A stretch of DNA of 10,637 nucleotides from Polyrhizophydium stewartii. Lineage: Eukaryota; Chytridiomycota; Chytridiomycetes; Rhizophydiales. Shown in pieces: positions 9,262 to 10,637 of this stretch (position 1 is its first letter; the number at the start of each line of letters is the position of its first letter). The DNA lies in NCBI GenBank assembly GCA_027604665.1, contig JADGIZ010000644.1, forward strand, positions 1-10,637. Reading direction: 5' to 3'. A program made the translations under genes and the position numbers. The notes under the pieces were generated by a model. It ran no database searches, was not told where the DNA came from, and saw nothing but the letters and a program-made list of their open reading frames with translations.

Positions 9262-10621
9262 TCACCGCACGCCCGCGACTCGGTCCAGCCAAGATGAAAG
9301 GATCTCGTACGTGAGCAGCGTTAGCGCCGATGCCGGCACGGTGCGGAACAAGCTCGTGCCGAATCCCTTGTAGAACCCTTTCCAGCCTTCCTCGGTCATG
9401 ATAACCTTAACGGACTGCACTAGCCCGCGGTACTTGATCGCCGAGGAAGAGGCGGCCGCCTCTGATGTCCCCACATGCAAGCTGTCGTAGTGGATGCCGA
9501 GCTGCGTTTGTAGCCGTGTGCGCACAACCTCGTGCGGGTAAGTGACCAGCGACGCAGACATCTTTGATGCCGCCGACGCAAACAGAATCCAGAAGCTGCT
9601 GACATTCCCCGATTTGTCTGTAGGCATGTGTGTGTGGCATCGGAGGCATCAGCAGCCCAACCGAGCATGCGACGCAGCGCAATGCATGCCGGCAGAACGC
9701 ACCTTGCAGCAGCGTCTTGAGCTTTTCGTAGAGCGGAAACTGGATGGCGACGTGGCTGACGCCGATAATCGACGGGCCGAGACCCTTGTACAACGCGCGC
9801 CAACCCTCGGTGCGGCTGATTGTCACGAGTGCGTCCAGCGTCGAGCGGTAGTGGTACGGGAATGCCGGGTCGGGCTTGGGTGGCTGCGTCATGATCCGTG
9901 CTGCATCGGCCGTCGGCCGAGACGTCAGCGCTGCGCATCTGCAAGCTCACTCTTCGGTGACGGCGAACTCACTCCTCGCAACCCAGATTGGGTTCACAAT
10001 CGTGGTGCTGAGCAGGCCCGCGTGGACGGCCGAGAGCATGTGAATGAGGCTGGTCTCGGTGTCCGTATCTGAGGCGGCGGCGGCCACGTGCAAGCGCAGC
10101 GGAGTGCATCGGGTGCAAACCATGCGTCAGCTCCGGAGATGGGGGCAGCGGGCGGCCAGGCCCCACGTACTGAACTGCACCAAGAGCGTCGACTTGGACC
10201 ACTCGTACACCGAAAAGTAGATGGCCCACGTCGGCAGATAACCCGCTGCGGTCACGCCGACGCCGCGATAGAGGCCGCGAAGGCCCTCGCTCTTCCAGAT
10301 GCTTGCAAACGTCTTGAGCGCACGCCTGCGCGGCTGCGCTCGGCCTTCGCCCTCGTGGCTGCTGGCCTCGTTCTGGAGCCGGATCTTGATCATATCGAGC
10401 GGGCATGTGAATATGGACGACACGCAGCCGGCGCCGCCGCCCGCGAGCGAGTTGCGCACTCGCTCGTCCTCACTGCGGCCGCGCGCCGTTGCAGTGAGGC
10501 AGCAGGCGTTGGGTTCCGAAGCCGGAAGCGGGCAATCCGAGGCGGCGTGTCAGCCAAAGGGGTCGGCCGTCGGCGCCGGGCGGGCGTCGGCAGCGGTCGG
10601 AGAGGCGCACAGGCACCGCAT
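9262..10621 (-). CDS. YIA6: Mitochondrial carrier, NAD+ transporter type (Yia6/Yea6 group)
   Basis: Inner-membrane carrier of the SLC25 family, expected to import NAD+ into mitochondria. Exons on the minus strand are 10621-10611 (predicted), 10472-10171, 10068-9973, 9900-9703 and 9617-9262, all in frame, giving 320 aa. The three carrier repeats carry the signatures CPLDMIK (27-33), NPIWVAR (130-136) and YPHEVVR (229-235). The second, with IW in place of the acidic residue, is characteristic of the nucleotide/folate/NAD branch. PTWAIYFSVYEWSK at about 84-97 and GVSHVAIQFPLYEKLK at about 183-198 are the Yia6-type helix 2 and helix 4 sequences. Ser/Ala-rich and charged inserts lie in the matrix loops (about 39-55 and 249-263). 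FAD/folate carriers (Flx1, SLC25A32) and the pyrimidine carrier Rim2 are the alternatives; the helix 2 sequence argues for NAD+. The four internal exons are secure. The start rests on a phase argument and could lie beyond the window. Confidence 0.92.
10473..10610 (-). other. YIA6: Predicted first intron of the carrier gene
   Basis: Exon 2 has no ATG before the conserved helix 1, and its frame meets a TGA about 75 bases upstream, so an upstream exon is required. A CTGAC motif is followed by no AG until CCGCAG at 10478-10473. Upstream, donor GTGCGC at 10610-10605, close to the GTGCGT used in intron 4, leaves an 11-base exon ATGCGGTGCCT that joins in frame. The alternative donor GTGCCT would give a 5-base exon. 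A first exon outside the window is also possible. Confidence 0.5.
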
Positions 10622-10637
10622 GCGCCTTGTGGGTGGG

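Overview
The window looks like nuclear DNA of a GC-rich fungus. It holds five genes, and four of them carry short spliceosomal introns. Seven of the nine introns contain a CTGAC branch-site motif, and all nine end in CAG. The best-recognised products are a vacuolar proteinase A-type aspartic protease that follows Saccharomyces Pep4 closely over its whole length and a mitochondrial NAD+ carrier of the Yia6/Yea6 type. CTG codes for leucine at conserved protease positions, so this is not a CUG-Ser yeast. I cannot name the phylum from the sequence.

Layout. Bases 1-816 hold no gene I can support; a TGCTGG hexamer repeat sits at the left edge. PEP4 (817-2473, minus, 4 exons, 400 aa) is followed upstream by a dual-specificity protein phosphatase (2633-3617, minus, 2 exons, 301 aa), with only 159 bases between them. 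A very small one-membrane-segment protein (3737-4272, plus, 2 exons, 78 aa; probably a complex I accessory subunit of the NDUFB2 type) is divergent from the phosphatase across a 119-base gap. It converges on a long, single-exon, largely disordered protein of 1477 aa (4440-8873, minus) that I do not recognise. The last gene, the mitochondrial carrier (9262-10621, minus, 5 exons, 320 aa), runs to the right edge and probably starts in an 11-base first exon.

The genes do not form an evident pathway. They cover vacuolar proteolysis, protein dephosphorylation, mitochondrial respiration and NAD+ import, plus one unknown scaffold-like protein. This is the compact housekeeping arrangement usual in fungi, with no sign of mobile DNA, RNA genes or CRISPR. 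The points that most deserve attention are four. The 1477-aa orphan carries two candidate PP1-docking motifs and four related acidic di-leucine helices. An upstream ORF has a stop codon that overlaps that gene's start codon. An intron splits the phosphatase active-site loop. The carrier has a predicted micro-exon start.
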